27,980 bases of DNA from Hamiltosporidium magnivora (taxonomy: Eukaryota > Microsporidia > Dubosqiidae): assembly GCA_004325065.1 (NCBI GenBank), contig PITI01000049.1, forward strand, positions 1 through 27,980, in the 5' to 3' direction. How positions within the stretch are numbered: position 1 is the first letter of the stretch; each line of letters begins with the position of its first letter. The notes beneath the pieces are model-generated. The model was not told the origin of the DNA. It worked only from the letters and a program-made list of their open reading frames with translations, and searched no databases. The translations under genes and the position numbers were made by a program. Shown piece by piece: positions 1-11,247 of this stretch.

Positions 1-3000
1 TTGAAATGGTGGAAAGAATTATTTAAAAAGAAAAATTTGTTAACCCAGAATTTTATTAAATAAAGACTTTGTATAATTTAGCTTATTTTCTTCTGAAAAA
101 AATCTACTTAAATAAATGCCTTTTGGGTTGTAGTTAAAAGACTTTACTTTAAGCCAATATTATTCTGCAAAATTCGATTTAAATTGTTTAAAAACAATTC
201 AAGGAAATATCGTTCTTTGCTTCTGAGATAAATCTTGTTTAAAGATGATGTATGATATTTTATTCATTTAAATAAACTAGGTGGTTATTTTACAAAATAC
301 TAATATTAATCTTAAATATTCTACATACCAGTGAAGATTGTAACATGAATTTATTGGATAATACCATAAAATATGTTAGAAATTATTTCTTTTGGTCGAT
401 AAAAGAAGACTAGAATAGAGAGCAAATGTCTATTGGAATCATGAAGAAATCACCGATTTTTATACGACTAAATGAAAGGCATATTCAGCCCAAGTTTTTT
501 TTGAAGTAAAGAAGGTCAGCAATGAAATTTTTTGGTCAATAAAGGCACAGAATGTTAAATTCTAAATCTTGAATTCTATGAAAATTGATACATATCGGAC
601 GAAAAAAATACTGTAATATGAAACATATGGATAATTCGATAAAAGATATTGATTAAGGCAATAAAATATACAATATCCTTAAACATTCCTTAAATAAATT
701 GATTATAATCAATGGTGAGTTAAATGAGGGAAAATAACAATCTTAATAATTATCTGGATGGTAATTATTAGATTAAATCGATGCATAATTTATTAGTTAG
801 ATTTTTAGTGAGATAAAAAGCACACGTAATTTTTAATTTTTTTGTGCGATTTTAGATAAGATGGTAAAGTTCTAGAATATAGAGAACCTTTTTCTACAAA
901 AAGTTTGTAGTTTTCTGTGTATTTGGGTTATAAATGCAATTCATGTTGTAATTTAGTGCTATCTTTAGGCATGGAAACCTAGCTTTTCTATCTGGGCATG
1001 GAAGACTTGACACCTGAGAGATAAAAAGAAAGATTTTAGACCCCAGAAAATCCAAGTAGCAGGTTATACGTACCGTTTAACATTTTCACTCTAGATAGAC
1101 TTAAGAGCTGTCTCTGAGATATATTTTGGCTGAAGATATATTCGGATCCCAAGGTATAAAGTAATTGGAAATGCTTGCTGGTTTTGAGTGACCCAGAGTG
1201 GAATTTTCCCTGCAATAACACATCAGGTAACAGATTTCAACGAGCACGGAGCAGCTTCTTCGCCTATTTAAAAGACTCTTTACATTCTTTAAATGAAAAG
1301 TTTCGTGATGTAGATATTCTAGAAATCCGATAAAGAAATAGAAGAAGTTATCATGGAAATATATAGATGCGTGAATTTCATTAAGTCCACAAGAACATGA
1401 GCCACTTGTTTGATATCTGTAATATTTATTAAATAAAAATTCCCTATTCACAATATTAATTTTCACCTAATTTATCGAGTACCGATAAAGATCTTTAATG
1501 AATTAACAATGAAAAATTGTCTATCTTTTATTGGAAATGAGAGACCTAGTATATTTATGGATACATTTTTTCGGAATATAAGAAATCACTAATAACTTAT
1601 CAATAAAAAAAATCTACTCATGAGTATTCATACATTATAAAAGGTTTATTATTATATTGGTTGTAAAATATAAATTCTTCGATCGAATTCACATTGCATT
1701 ATCCTTTTTTTTATACTTTTTGGGCAGTTTTCTGAAAGTGTGAATATCATTAAATCTGTTTGGGTAATATTTAATTAATATAAGATTTTTTTTGAAATTG
1801 AATTCAAAATTACATTCGATTGTATAAGATATCTAACTTATTATATTCCTCATGGAATAAAGTTATATTTAACATTTATTTAATAAAATTTCATTGAACA
1901 TTGTTGAAAGGAAAGAACATCTTGATAAGTCGTTTTAGATTTGTATTCATTTTATCTTTGCAAATATTTTTCTATTTTGGAATTTCAACAAAATTTTGGC
2001 ATTTATTTCTAAGCATAATTCTCTGATTTTTAAACATTAATGAAGCAAGAAGTTATGTAAAATATTCTTTTATAAGGATATTGGGATTTAATCTTTTTCT
2101 TTATTTCATTTTTTTTTCATCTAAAATAGAATAAAAGAATTTTTGGTTTTAATATAAAATTTATACGGTGGTGATGAAATCATCTAATTCGGATTTTCGT
2201 TAAATTTTTTATATTCCAGCGTGTTAACCCACAAAAATGTTTTTAAAGATAAGAACCATATATATTATTGCCTGAAAAAGGCTTGATGTTGTATTTTTAT
2301 TCATTTCTGATGTTTAAAAATTCTTATTGCACAGGTGAATTCAAATTGAGAATATAAAAACACAAAAAATATTAAATTTAAGAGATTAGCTTATTAAAAC
2401 TTAAAAAACACATCCGTATACATCAAATATAACCATTTATAATTGTTTTTCGTCTTATTTTTTGTTCATTCTACATATAATTTTCTTTTGAGGGCGATGT
2501 ACATGTTATGTATTAGGAAAAAAAAAATTGATCAAAATTTGGTAAATATTTTTTTAATATTTGATTTAATTAAAACTCGGGATAGGTTATATAGGTGCTG
2601 TCAATTATTAATAGTTTTCAGATTTTCACTCATTTAAATGGCTTTCAATATTTATTTATTTTAGAAATTTTAAGATTTAGATTAAACAATCAAGGCAAAT
2701 ATTCTAAACAGGTTGTAGTTTCATAGTTTTTTCAATAGAATCTTATAGTTTTAATCTGAACTTATTGATTTGCTGTTTTTTATTTTCCAGTTTTCTTCTT
2801 GCCGTATAAAAAAATATCTAGTTTATAAATGTAGTGAGAAAAATTCGCAGTAAGAGAAATATAATTATGGATTATTTTTTATTTAAATTTGTGGGATATT
2901 TCACAAAAATTAATAAAAAAAATGATTACTCACGATAAATTCTTCCTGTTATAGCTGTTTTAAGAAAAATCCATAAAAATTATTTATAGATAGTTGAGGA

Positions 3001-3520
3001 AAATATTTCTTGAGTTGGTTTTTCATGTTTTTGACCCGATTCTGTTATTATCTCACTAAAAAAATACGATTTGAGTCAACTAGCTATAGATTTTATAATT
3101 TTACATCGAAGATAGTTGCTCTATAATCATGGAGCGAAACTAATAAAAAAAATTTAAAGCATAAGTTGCTTGCGTTCTTTATAGACTTTTGGCCTTATTA
3201 CATCAATATAATAAGTTAGACCCCTTTTGAAAACATTTAAAGCAAGTCAAAAATATATTGAATACATTGGATGATCTTGGTATATTTTTTAGTTGATATT
3301 TTTCACCAACTTACTATGTGAAGCCATAGCCTAAGAAGATCTGGTAATTGTTAAAAGAAATTCTACAATTATTCTCAATTTTTCACCAAACTCTCTATGC
3401 ACATTAATTTTCTTAGAGTTCCTTCCTCTACATCTAGTTATCTTTTATCTTATCTTCTCGTACCTTCGGGTATATCTTTAAGAAATTTAAGTAAAGTCTA
3501 TTTGGCAAACATTATTTTAC
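1..3520. other. Gene-free, AT-rich stretch with decayed patches
   Basis: No reading frame here looks like a real gene. Most of the DNA is AT-rich with dense stops in all frames. A patch at about 950-1300 is visibly richer in G and C than its surroundings, and open stretches overlap there on the minus strand (1036-1221 and 1101-1466). Neither resembles a family I know, and the patch may be an old mobile-element remnant. Between about 340 and 620 a short phrase encoding Phe-Trp-Ser-Ile-Lys occurs twice (near 390 and 530), which hints at further decayed coding DNA. I see no RNA gene. Confidence 0.5.
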
Positions 3521-3539
3521 AGGTTCTGGTCACCCGATT

Positions 3540-4430
3540 CTTCATCTTAAAACAAGATTTACTCATTTAATAGCAAGACGGCGCATTAAGAAATTCTGTT
3601 TCATTTTCTATTAGCTTCCTCTTTTCACGATCAAGCGCCTTTTTTCGTCTATACAAAGTTTACTGAGATCTTTTAGCATCTATAGCGATCTATTTTTAAT
3701 GCGACTAGCAATTCTTCGACTATCTAGATGCAACATATATATCTTTTTCAATACTCTGATTTTTATCATTCTTTCAAGATGACCCTGCCATAGAATCCAG
3801 GTTCTTATAACTTTGTTTACCAATCATGTTTTCGATTTAAATTTTTAAGCTTGATGTTGTTACAAATTTTAATTCGATTGAGAATTTAAATTCTTGATAA
3901 AATCCATAAATACCTGGGTTTTTCTAGCTTCCTTTCTTCATATTCAATATCCCACATGTATTTCTGGTAGTATATTTTTTTTGCTATATATCTTAACTAG
4001 TTTCCTTCATGTTGATTCTATTCTATTTTTTTGGGAAGACCTTACATTAGTTCCAATAGAGGTTCAATATATTCGTTTTTTACTTTTCCTTTTTAACAGA
4101 TATGAGTTCAACTTGTAGGGTAGAGCAGAGAGCGTCCTTGTCTACGTTTATTTCAATCAATCTCATGAGTTATTATACTTATTTAAACTGATCCTAGGCA
4201 CTAAAAACTCTAAAATTTTTTAAATCTGCACAAATATTTTTTGTACAGATTAGCTTTTGGCCGGGGAATGAGACAATTCTATATGTTTTTCATTGATTTA
4301 TTTATTCTTATTCCAACTTTTTCATTTCTTTTGCTAATATTTTTAAGGAAGTTTTTAAATCTTCTGGTTCCTTTTCAAAAAAACACCTATGAAAGCCAAA
4401 TAGCCTTGTGTATCACATGATCTGATAAAA
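3540..4430 (-). mobile_element. Decayed non-LTR retrotransposon (LINE family B), copy 1
   Basis: Read on the minus strand and stepping between frames, this is the C-terminal half of a LINE reverse transcriptase and its tail. In order: a decayed YADD-like region near 4400 (reads LAFIGV); the following palm segment EPEDLKTSLKILAKEMKKL (about 4315-4375); KVGIRIN (about 4300-4322); a CLGSV phrase matching the usual FKYLGS box (about 4190); IYYQKYMWDIEYEERKLE (about 3920-3980), matching the Y-x-x-E-T-W...E-R-K-L region; and WQGHLERM (about 3760-3785), matching the W-x-GH-x-x-RM box. It carries several stops and frameshifts and is dead. Its stretch reading ICNNIKLK aligns base for base with copy 2 at 6.9 kb. 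No restriction-like endonuclease region follows, so an AP-endonuclease-type LINE is inferred; the N-terminal part is not visible. Confidence 0.65.
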
Positions 4431-5814
4431 TATTTTGCTTGATTTTTTTATATCTTAAGAATGATTCTTTCTCTGTTATGTTAGATAATATATAACATAA
4501 TATCCACTCTGTATTAGTCTGAAATTTTACTAAATCATTTGAAAATATATCAGCTAAAAATGCTTTCTCTTTTCGAGAATCAGTATATCTAGATTTAATA
4601 AATAAATTTCATATGAATTCTCAAATCTAATTGTATTGCCAAAAAACTTACGATTAGTATTTCATATGATTGTTTTGATCTAAGCATTATTTAAATATGG
4701 TGGTATTCGGTTTTTTTGCATAATTATTAATACATAATTTGATCTCTTGCTTATTTAATCTTCTAAATTCCGATTAATGGCATCAAATAACGCTTTTTGC
4801 ATATGAATCTAATCATATCGCTCCAAACCCAAACATACAACATCTGAATCGAAACATATTTCAAGTTTCTTAATAATTTGTTATATGATGGTTTTTTATG
4901 CAAAAATTTATTAATATAGTGCATTTATACTTTTGAATTGATTATTAAGATTTAAATTGAATTATAGGCTAAAATATTTAGCGATTTAGATAATAATTTT
5001 TTATAATCTATATATCTATTAATGTTAAATCTATTCTATAGGTATTTCTTTAGTTTTTATGTATAAGTATTTACGACTTTTACATGTATATAAGTATTAA
5101 TTTTTGAGGATTGAGGTGCATTTGAAATTGTTAGATGTGGAAACTAGAACAAAATAATTGTATTTTAAATGCAAAATATATTTGTTGTTTTACAAATTCC
5201 TAGAAATAAAACTGTGGCTAAAAATATTATTGGAAAAAAAAGGGCTACTAAAAACGTTTTTGAATCTACATTATGAATTCGAACAAAAAAATATTATTAA
5301 AATATTTAATTAAATCCAAGAAAATATAATATATAGAAATATTAAGCAAGATAAATTACAGATCTAAATCTAGCCTTATATATAAATAATAAAACAGTCA
5401 AAAAAATTAGACCATGGCTAGAACAAAAATTTGATGCAACAAATTTTCCTTTATTAATGAATGCATACGTTTAATATAAATTTATAAACAATAATTAACT
5501 CGTTTCATTATAGATTTTTTGTTCAATGTAATCTGATAGTTAAAATGTTAATATAAATTAAAAATTCTATTAATCAAAATCTATAATAAAAAGATTTTTT
5601 AATATAATTGATTGCATTGAAAATAAAAAAAAAATATTCAATTTATCATAATTTAATTTAATAAATTCTTAAGAAAAGCGGCAAAACAGTTCATTTTTCA
5701 TGTCACAAGGAAATAAAGAATAATTTAAATAAAATATTTTATTGATAAAATACTATTGTCACCTGTCAAAATCCATATACTTATAATTTTTTTTTGCAAA
5801 AAGATTTACTATTA
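4431..5814. other. AT-rich spacer
   Basis: No intact gene is seen. A minus-strand open stretch of about 72 codons without an ATG (about 4395-4612, containing TEWILCYILSN) lies directly 5' of the family B LINE copy in the same orientation. It may be an upstream part of that element or another decayed gene, but it does not match the reverse transcriptase motifs expected there. The remainder is low-complexity A/T. Confidence 0.4.
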
Positions 5815-6045
5815 ATGAAAATAAAAAAATGTATAAAACTTAAGAAAAAGAAACGATCTTCAAATAAGAATTCGTCTGATCTCAAACTATGTAGCGCATC
5901 TAATTCTAAAATATCAGAACCCAGCGAAAATATTTCTTCGTCCTGTATAAACAACGATGATTTTATTATTGTAAGATATTTCAAAAAAATTATTTCAAAA
6001 ACGAGAAGATGGATTTATAATTTTACATGCGAACATGAATTCTAA
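5815..6045 (+). CDS. Small Lys/Ser/Asn-rich hypothetical ORF
   Basis: A 76-codon frame starts at the first ATG of the open stretch, at 5815; the frame extends upstream only to a TTG. The predicted product begins with a Lys-rich segment (MKIKKCIKLKKKKRSS), has a Ser/Asn-rich middle, and ends with RYFKKIISKTRRWIYNF. No domain is recognised. The biased composition is common in real microsporidian proteins but also arises easily in A-rich noncoding DNA. There is no CCC/GGG triplet just before the ATG. It could be the decayed remnant of a longer gene. I regard it as more likely not a functional gene. Confidence 0.2.
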   Translation: MKIKKCIKLKKKKRSSNKNSSDLKLCSASNSKISEPSENISSSCINNDDFIIVRYFKKIISKTRRWIYNFTCEHEF

Positions 6046-6338
6046 ATAAACTTTTAATTCTTCTACTTTTCGTTTCCTATATATTTTTTTAAAAAAAATA
6101 GGTGAGAGATTATTTAATTTGTTGTAATTAATTATATTATTGCATGTTTTTTTCAGAATATATCTTGAAGAAGTGAAAATGCATTTACGTAACTTCGTAA
6201 AAATGTAAAAATGTTTTCTGATTCAGTCTTTTGATGATTTTGTTTAATATTTTAAATCTTATGAAGGTCCATTAAATATATATCTATAAATTTCTAAAGT
6301 TAAAATGATTTCGTATATCTCACATAAATGATAACTAA

Positions 6339-6671
6339 TTCAAAGAAATTATTTGGTTTAGGATTGAAGATCTAGACGGTAATATACTAGCATTATATAT
6401 TGGTCGATATAGAAATTTCAATCATTTCAGAAAGATCGAACAGGAACATCACTAAAACTATGTCTTTTTATTAATGAAATATAAAAATTTCAAACATGTC
6501 AGAAAGATCGAACAGGAATCCGAAAAACCGTGTCTTCATATGAATAAAAATAAAAAAAAGAGCGGGATGATTTCGAGGATCCTTGAAAATATTACAACAT
6601 ATTTTCAAGTTGATGGATATTTCTTTGTTGGTATATCCTTTTTAAATATCAAAATTTCTTCTGAAAATTAA
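6339..6671 (+). pseudogene. Decayed ORF with one internal stop and a duplicated 24-codon unit
   Basis: After a TAA at 6336-6338 the frame stays open to the stop at 6669-6671 apart from one TAA at 6453-6455, giving about 110 codons. The part after that stop has an ATG at 6474 and would encode 65 residues. Both halves carry the same phrase: RNFNHFRKIEQE before the stop and KNFKHVRKIEQE after it. These are encoded by two tandem 72-bp units, so the duplication is in frame. The product is basic and of no family I recognise. A decayed lineage-specific gene or a piece of a mobile element are both possible. The downstream family B LINE fragment starts about 110 bp later on the same strand, so it may belong to that insertion. 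Confidence 0.35.
6408..6551 (+). repeat. Imperfect 72-bp tandem duplication, two units
   Basis: Units 6408-6479 and 6480-6551 align end to end with a period of exactly 72 bases. A core of about 19 bases beginning CAGAAAGATCGAACAGGAA is identical in both (6428 and 6500). Differences are scattered substitutions, so the duplication is old. Confidence 0.8.
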
Positions 6672-6779
6672 TTATGGCAACAGTCTGAAGTAAAAAAGAG
6701 AGTTAAAGCCGAAAATAAAACTTTTTTTGGCTCACAAAAAATCTTAAAATCTTGAGTTTTGAGCAGAAAAGCTATAAAA

Positions 6780-7245
6780 TGATTTTAGAACTATTCTTGT
6801 ACCTAAGAGGATCTACTACTGTAAAACGTGGATATCCACAAAACTTAATATAAGAATACACGTTATATCGAAGAAAGAGCTATGGAGTTCTTACTGATCA
6901 ACAAGAAACCAGCAGAAGAGTGGAAAATTTGTAATAACATTGAGCTAAAAAAATAACACCGAAATCATGATTTATAATCGAAGCTAAAGGAACCAGACTC
7001 TGATGGCTGGACTATTTTAAACGAATACCAGAAAGCACATATTTGTAAAACTTGTCAATGTTCAATCTGAAAGGTCAAATATTTCCAAGTCATTCAAAAA
7101 CTAGATGGCTAGATGATGTTAAAAAAAATCTCGGTAATCTTGACATAAGCGAATATAAAAGAGAGACGCTTAATATTTAAAGTGGAAACTGGTAGAAAAT
7201 ATGGTTAGAGCTTGTAATGAGACGTAATACCATTAAGTAAGTATG
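6780..7245 (+). mobile_element. Decayed non-LTR retrotransposon (LINE family B), copy 2
   Basis: This is the 3' tail of the same LINE family as copy 1, on the opposite strand. From about 7004 a single frame with three stops reads WLDYFKRIPES (the W-x-GH-x-x-RM box, degenerate), then KTRWLDDVKKNLGNLDI (about 7098-7150), the conserved RW-x-DD-V...L tail of many LINE polyproteins. Upstream, other frames give YYCKTWIS (the Y-x-x-E-T-W region, near 6815) and KNNTEIMIYNR (near 6945). The stretch around 6920-7020 aligns with the reverse complement of about 3780-3880. Reverse transcriptase motifs proper are missing, so it is 5'-truncated, as is typical of LINE copies, and it cannot be functional. Confidence 0.65.
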
Positions 7246-9610
7246 AAGATTTCACCTTCATATTTTAACTTTACTATAAAATTTCGATTCGATAAATGTA
7301 TTAGTTAAATTAAGATTATATAGGCTATTTTAAAAAAATCGCCTGTGAAATTCATATTTGCTAATAACTTATTTACAAAATATAAATTTAAATTACGCAA
7401 CCATGTGTAGAAAGAAGATAAAATTGTGTCAATATCTGCCTGAACTAATTTTGCAATCAATCTGTAAATAATTTCTCTAATTTTCAGTTTTTTTATGAAA
7501 ATTCGTGGAAAGAAGATGATTAATAAAATAGGAATTTTTTTGAAAAGTTTGTTTGTGATTTTTATGTAATTAAATTGTAAACATCTATTAAATTTTAGAA
7601 ATGATCATTAGAAAGCATGGAAACTTACCCTTGCTCACTCATATATAAGTCTTAGGCCTAGATAAAAAAAATAACCTATAAAAAGCCAAAAAAATTCAAT
7701 TAATAGGTTATACTTGTCAATTAATATTTTAATATCTAAGCGGATTCTATATAAGTCTGTCAGATATATCTTCGCTATAAATATCTTTGAAAAGAAAAGA
7801 TGGACCCGGTGAGGATTCTACTAGTTTTGAGAGGATCAGGAATAATGTCGACCTACAAACACAATCTAGTCAACTTACCTGCACTAACTGACTCTTTTTG
7901 CCTTTTAGAAGAAAAGCTTAAGAATATTTTTATCTAAGAAATATCGTGGGTTTTAAAGAGAGTAGCCTTCATAAATTAAAACTGCTTAATGACATGAAGA
8001 CAAATAAATATCCTACTTTTATTGAAAGAAACTGATTATCAAGCAATGATTTCTATTTCAATCTTAAAGCAATATTTTTTGTCAAAATCAGATTATTTCA
8101 AAAAATATAACTAATCTACAAATATTAGAATAAGATGTACATGCAAATTAGTACAATTTATTTTTTCATGGCTTATATTTCTTTTTATATGAAATGTTTC
8201 TTTTTTTTATTCTGTCGTTATATATTGTATTATAATTTTTTTTCAAAAAACATCTCATTAGTCAGTTATCTAGTATTATAGTATTCATATTTGATTTTTG
8301 CACAATCCGGTTTTTCAAACTTCTTAAATAAAAATCTAGGTTTATTTAAGAAGTTTAACTATTTTTAGTACTTTATATCGTTTTTTTTAAATCCATATCT
8401 CTCTTTACTGACCAGAATTATAATTTTAAACTTTAGTAAATAAAAAAATATATTATTGCATTTGCTCCGACTGCATATGCAATATTTGATAAAATATTTA
8501 GCGAAATAGAATATAATTTTAAGGTTAAACACAATTAATTTTTTACTTTATAATAAAAATTAATTTACTAAATAGCTTCTCTAGAAGTGAATTCTATTTC
8601 TTATTTCAAACTTTTTTTATCTTCTATGTTTGTATTAATAATGGATGGTTTAGTCTTTTATTTTATTAACAGATTTTATCCCAATTCTTATATAATTCTG
8701 TGGAATTTTTCTAATGGAAAATACATGTAAAGTATATGTTTAAATTTATTTTATAGAAATTAAATTTTTTTTAATTTGAAAGTATATATTTCAATATAAA
8801 ACTTTTAAATAAAATACATCAAGATATTACCATAAATTCTACCAAGAAATTGTTCGTAAATTTCAATCTTATAGATTTCTTGCTTACTTAATCGCCAATC
8901 TTATAAATTAACTTCCTAAATTATATTTTATTAAAATTAAATTTTTTTATAATCTCTTGCAATATATGAGTTTATATTTACATATAAAGAAATATTTCGT
9001 AAATTATAATTCATATTAAAGCTTAACTTGTTTATAAACGTAATTGATCTACTCATAAAAATTTTTCCATTGAATGTAAAATGTAATCAGATTAAAACTT
9101 GTTTTTTTACTGGCAAGAATAAAAAAACTTAATTGAAAAATTATAAAAGTCTTTAAACTTTATCGATCTAAAAAATAAAATCATAAAGAAATTTTTACGG
9201 TCAAATTATAAAAGAAACACTAAATTACTAAAATAATGTTTTTAAAAAATTCATCAAAATATTTAATTTGACAGTAATTTTAACTAATCACAATTAATAA
9301 ATTCTGTATATTTGATTAAAATGAATTACAAATATTTTTTAATATCAACTTAATTTTTTACTTTGATAATTGCTTGCTTTGAGTTTATTCTATTTCAAGT
9401 ATTTATAAACAAGTTTCTTTTAATTTAGATAAACAAAAAAATAATTTATTCAAATTTGAATGTTTGAAAAAAAGAATCAACTAGCATCATAGTTTTCGTA
9501 ACTATTTTAAAATCTTTCAAAAATACACAATTAAATTTTAAAAAAATAAAAAATTTGATAATAATTTTAGTGGAAAAAATTTTAAATCTTTTTAAATATT
9601 TTCGAGCTTA
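7246..9610. other. Gene-free stretch upstream of NFS1
   Basis: No gene is seen. A patch at about 7780-7990 is less AT-rich and holds a plus-strand open stretch of some 33 codons beginning KRKDGPGEDSTSFERIRNN; I do not recognise it and suspect element debris. From about 8000 to 9600 the DNA is extremely A/T-rich low-complexity spacer with one strong hairpin at 8317-8356. Confidence 0.5.
8317..8356. repeat. Perfect 16-bp inverted repeat with 8-base loop
   Basis: Arms 8317-8332 (AAACTTCTTAAATAAA) and 8341-8356 (TTTATTTAAGAAGTTT) are exact reverse complements around the loop AATCTAGG. It is the longest perfect hairpin I noticed. No coding frame or T-run terminator context gives it an obvious role. 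It could be the core of a small palindromic element or a cruciform-prone site. Confidence 0.75.
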
Positions 9611-9614
9611 GGGG
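9611..9614 (+). promoter_or_regulatory. GGG-type microsporidian start-proximal signal of NFS1
   Basis: A GGGG run lies 8 bases before the ATG at 9623 in otherwise extremely AT-rich DNA. CCC- or GGG-like triplets immediately upstream of the start are an established microsporidian feature, and the two other housekeeping genes here show the same thing. Confidence 0.55.
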
Positions 9615-9622
9615 CTACATAT

Positions 9623-10972
9623 ATGCCCAATTTCCTTTCTAATATTTTTAAAAATACTTCATTATCAAATGTAAACTCAATACTTCAGCCAGTATGTAGT
9701 ATAAGAAGATATAAAACGAATGAGTGTAAAGAGCCTAAGCGAATATATCTTGATTTTCAATCGACGACACCACTTGATCCGAGAGTACTTGATGCTATGT
9801 TGCCATATTATACATCGAAATTTGGTAATCCACATTCCAAAACACATAGTTATGGATGGGAAGCAGAAAAAGCGATAGAAAAATCTAGAGAACAAGTAGC
9901 GAGTGTGATTAAAGCAGATCCACGGGAAATTATTTTTACGAGCGGTGCAACTGAAAGTTCAAATCTTGCAATCAAAGGTGTTGTAAAATTTAAAATGCAA
10001 GAAAATAAACCAATTCATATAATTACACTACAAACGGAACATAAATGTGTTTTGGATCCGATAAGAAATTTAGAAGCTGAAGGATGTGAAGTAACGTATT
10101 TAAAGGTTAATAAAGATGGGTTGATAAATATGGATGAATTTAAAAATTCTATAAAAAGCAATACCGTTTTGGTTTCTGTGATGGCCGTTAATAACGAAAT
10201 AGGTGTTATTCAACCATTAAAAGAAATTGGTCAAATATGTCGAGAAAAAGGTGTTTTATTTCATACGGATGCTGCACAAGCATTTGGTAAAATGCCACTC
10301 GATGTAAATGATATGAATATTGATTTGATGAGTATTTCTGGACACAAAATATACGGACCGAAAGGAATCGGTGCTTTGTATGTTAGAAGAAGGCCACGAG
10401 TGAAGATATATCCTTTAATAATGGGTGGTGGTCAGGAAAGAGGCTTAAGAAGCGGAACAGTACCAACCCCCCTTGTTGTTGGTCTTGGAAAAGCAGCTGA
10501 AATTTCAAAAACAGAAATGAAAAAAGATTTTTTACGGATCAGAAAAATGGCAAATCAACTTTTAGAATATTTTCGTAAAAAACTCAAAGATGTCACAAAA
10601 AATAGCGTAGAAGATAATCTTGAAAGTGATATCGAGAATGCAAAGGTCTATCCCGGCTGTCTTAACATATCATTTTCATACGTAGAAGGTGAAGGTTTAT
10701 TAATGTCACTAAAAAATATTGCATTGTCTAGTGGAAGTGCATGCACTTCCTCTTCTTTAGAACCTTCATTTGTTTTGAGAGCATTGGGAACAGATGAAGA
10801 TTTAGCGCATTCATCAATTAGATTTGGAATGGGTAGGTTCACTACAGAAAAAGAAATCAAAGAAATTGCGAAAAAAACCGTTGACTCAGTTAAAAATCTA
10901 AGAAAAATGTCTCCTTTATATGAAATGGTGAAAGAAGGCATTGATTTGAAAACAATTAATTGGACTGAATAA
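9623..10972 (+). CDS. NFS1: Cysteine desulfurase, mitosomal
   Basis: This PLP-dependent enzyme converts cysteine to alanine and passes the sulfur to the scaffold protein for Fe-S cluster assembly, which in microsporidia is the core job of the mitosome. The 449 residues match the mitochondrial type end to end. Visible features are a basic, Ser-rich N-terminal extension (about 1-35, ending SIRRYK) fitting a targeting sequence; TSGATESSN (106-114); the PLP-stacking His140 in TEHK; HTDAAQ (214-219, Asp215); the Schiff-base Lys242 in [10 protein letters not shown]; the RSGT loop (276-279); and the catalytic Cys374 in SSGSACTS. The C-terminus [13 protein letters not shown] is the conserved eukaryotic frataxin/scaffold-contact tail. 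All key residues are present, so it should be active. The start is the first ATG after an in-frame TAA at 9593. ISD11 and scaffold partners are not in the window. Confidence 0.97.
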   Translation: MPNFLSNIFKNTSLSNVNSILQPVCSIRRYKTNECKEPKRIYLDFQSTTPLDPRVLDAMLPYYTSKFGNPHSKTHSYGWEAEKAIEKSREQVASVIKADPREIIFTSGATESSNLAIKGVVKFKMQENKPIHIITLQTEHKCVLDPIRNLEAEGCEVTYLKVNKDGLINMDEFKNSIKSNTVLVSVMAVNNEIGVIQPLKEIGQICREKGVLFHTDAAQAFGKMPLDVNDMNIDLMSISGHKIYGPKGIGALYVRRRPRVKIYPLIMGGGQERGLRSGTVPTPLVVGLGKAAEISKTEMKKDFLRIRKMANQLLEYFRKKLKDVTKNSVEDNLESDIENAKVYPGCLNISFSYVEGEGLLMSLKNIALSSGSACTSSSLEPSFVLRALGTDEDLAHSSIRFGMGRFTTEKEIKEIAKKTVDSVKNLRKMSPLYEMVKEGIDLKTINWTE

Positions 10973-11242
10973 AACAATTTAATTTTCTAAAAAATAAAAA
11001 TTTCTTTTAATATTTGATTTTAGCAATTATTATATCTTCTCAGTGCTGCAACAAACCATTATATTTTTTTTAGAGTTAGGTACTAGCAAATAAAGAAAGA
11101 GTTAAAATTGTTTGAACCAAGAAATTCATTAAATAAATTTTTTATTTTTTTTTGTTCTTTCGGTATTTTTTTATAACAACTTTTCGCAACCTATTTAATA
11201 TTTTTTTAATAATTTAAATTTTTAATATTTGCTAAAATTCTA

Positions 11243-11245
11243 CCC
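11243..11245 (+). promoter_or_regulatory. CCC-type start-proximal signal of the ARS2-like gene
   Basis: A CCC triplet lies 2 bases before the ATG at 11248, embedded in A/T-only sequence. This matches the CCC-like signal known upstream of microsporidian genes and supports this ATG as the start. Confidence 0.55.
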
Positions 11246-11247
11246 TT

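Noticed and set aside
2443..2637. 64-codon plus-strand open frame
   Set aside because: It begins at TTG, not ATG, and its composition is what T-rich spacer gives by chance.
3894..4118. 74-codon plus-strand open frame
   Set aside because: It begins at TTG and is antisense to the recognisable family B LINE relic.
10648..10977. 109-codon minus-strand frame
   Set aside because: It is antisense to the conserved C-terminal third of NFS1.
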